In this document: piece after piece, positions 5,420 through 5,642 of the stretch | Layout of the letters: each line of letters begins with the position of its first letter | Position numbering within the stretch: position 1 is the stretch's first letter | Assembly: GCA_023430245.1 (NCBI GenBank) | Contig: JAEZBA010000328.1 | Coordinates: 1-5,642, forward strand | Reading direction: 5' to 3' | Length of the DNA stretch: 5,642 nucleotides | From: Pseudomonadota bacterium | GTDB lineage: Bacteria > Pseudomonadota > Alphaproteobacteria > Rhizobiales > Xanthobacteraceae | Notes under the pieces: generated by a model | What the model was told of the DNA's origin: nothing | The model's database searches: none | Seen by the model: the letters and a program-made list of their open reading frames with translations, nothing else | Made by a program: the position numbers and the translations under genes

Positions 5420-5626
5420 TCAGGCCTTGCCTTGCGCCGCCAGCAGCGCATCGCGCTCCTTGGTCAGGCGCTCGAGCTCTTCGCTTTGCTGCGCGATCCG
5501 CTCCGAGGCCAGCGCCTCGTCGGCCGCGCCGGAGCGTGCCGCGGCCTGCTCGATCAGCTGCCGGAGATTGTCGCGCAGGATGGCAATGCGGCGGTCGAGT
5601 TCCTCAAGGGACAGCGGGTCGGTCAT
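5420..5626 (-). CDS. Small coiled-coil protein of unknown function, 68 aa
   Basis: The product begins MTDPLSLEELDRRIAILRDN and is nearly all helix. Heptad-like spacing of Leu/Ile occurs in two segments, about residues 5-27 (LSLEELDRRIAILRDNLRQL) and 42-63 (SERIAQQSEELERLTKERDA), separated by an Ala/Gly-rich turn (AAARSGAADEA). This points to a helical hairpin or a dimeric coiled coil in the cytosol, with no cysteine, signal peptide or membrane segment. It is rich in Arg, Glu, Gln and Ala and ends LLAAQGKA. The ATG at 5626 is the first start seen in this frame; the upstream bases in the window (CCGCAAAGACACCGCC on the minus strand) have no strong ribosome site, so it may be coupled to a gene beyond the window. 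It resembles small proteins I associate with Bradyrhizobium relatives, from memory only. SlyX-like or ZapA-like roles are possible but unsupported. Confidence 0.78.
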   Translation of the reverse strand: MTDPLSLEELDRRIAILRDNLRQLIEQAAARSGAADEALASERIAQQSEELERLTKERDALLAAQGKA

Positions 5627-5642
5627 GGCGGTGTCTTTGCGG

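Noticed and set aside
5159..5642. Plus-strand frame open from an ATG at 5159 to the window end
   Set aside because: Its second half is antisense to the coiled-coil gene and the first half is Arg/Cys-rich without any motif or good ribosome site.
1..5642. A multi-gene defence, mobile or otherwise new system
   Set aside because: No transposase, integrase, nuclease, toxin-antitoxin pair, CRISPR repeat or terminal inverted repeat could be seen; the genes read as ordinary chromosomal genes with several small unknowns.

Overview
The window is GC-rich (by eye about 63-65% G+C) and reads as chromosomal sequence from an alphaproteobacterium. The protein styles (QueA/Tgt, a tricarboxylate-transporter binding protein, short conserved hypotheticals) suggest the Hyphomicrobiales, near Bradyrhizobium, Rhodopseudomonas or Afipia. 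That placement is an inference from recognition, not from a search. I see no insertion sequence, phage gene, CRISPR array, tRNA or rRNA.

Left part (1-1955, + strand): the 3' three quarters of queA, then tgt, overlapping by 4 nt (ATGA). Both act in queuosine modification of tRNA. Tgt inserts the preQ1 base at the anticodon wobble position, and QueA then transfers and isomerises the ribosyl group of S-adenosylmethionine onto it. The Tgt here is full length and keeps its catalytic aspartates, but all four residues that normally bind its structural zinc are replaced.

Middle part (2064-3889, + strand): after a 108-nt gap comes a two-gene unit whose stop and start overlap by 1 nt (TGATG). It encodes an exported tripartite tricarboxylate transporter (TTT/Bug family) solute-binding protein and a cytosolic amidohydrolase of the 2-pyrone-4,6-dicarboxylate hydrolase (LigI) type. 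Together they suggest uptake and hydrolysis of a carboxylated lactone or a similar organic acid. The TctA/TctB membrane subunits are not in the window. A strong intrinsic terminator at 3958-3986 separates this unit from the next gene, which runs in the opposite direction.

Right part (3958-5642): a row of small, mostly uncharacterised genes. These are a 65-aa zinc-ribbon protein (-), a divergent intergenic region with a 22-bp near-perfect palindrome, a possible 23-codon leader ORF (+), a 131-aa unknown protein (+), a convergent region rich in GC palindromes, a 38-aa single-pass membrane microprotein (-) and a 68-aa coiled-coil protein (-). Between the last two lie about 330 nt without a convincing gene.

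I did not find a clear new multi-gene system. The most notable points are the zinc-site loss in Tgt, the unannotated small ORFs and the palindrome in the divergent promoter region.
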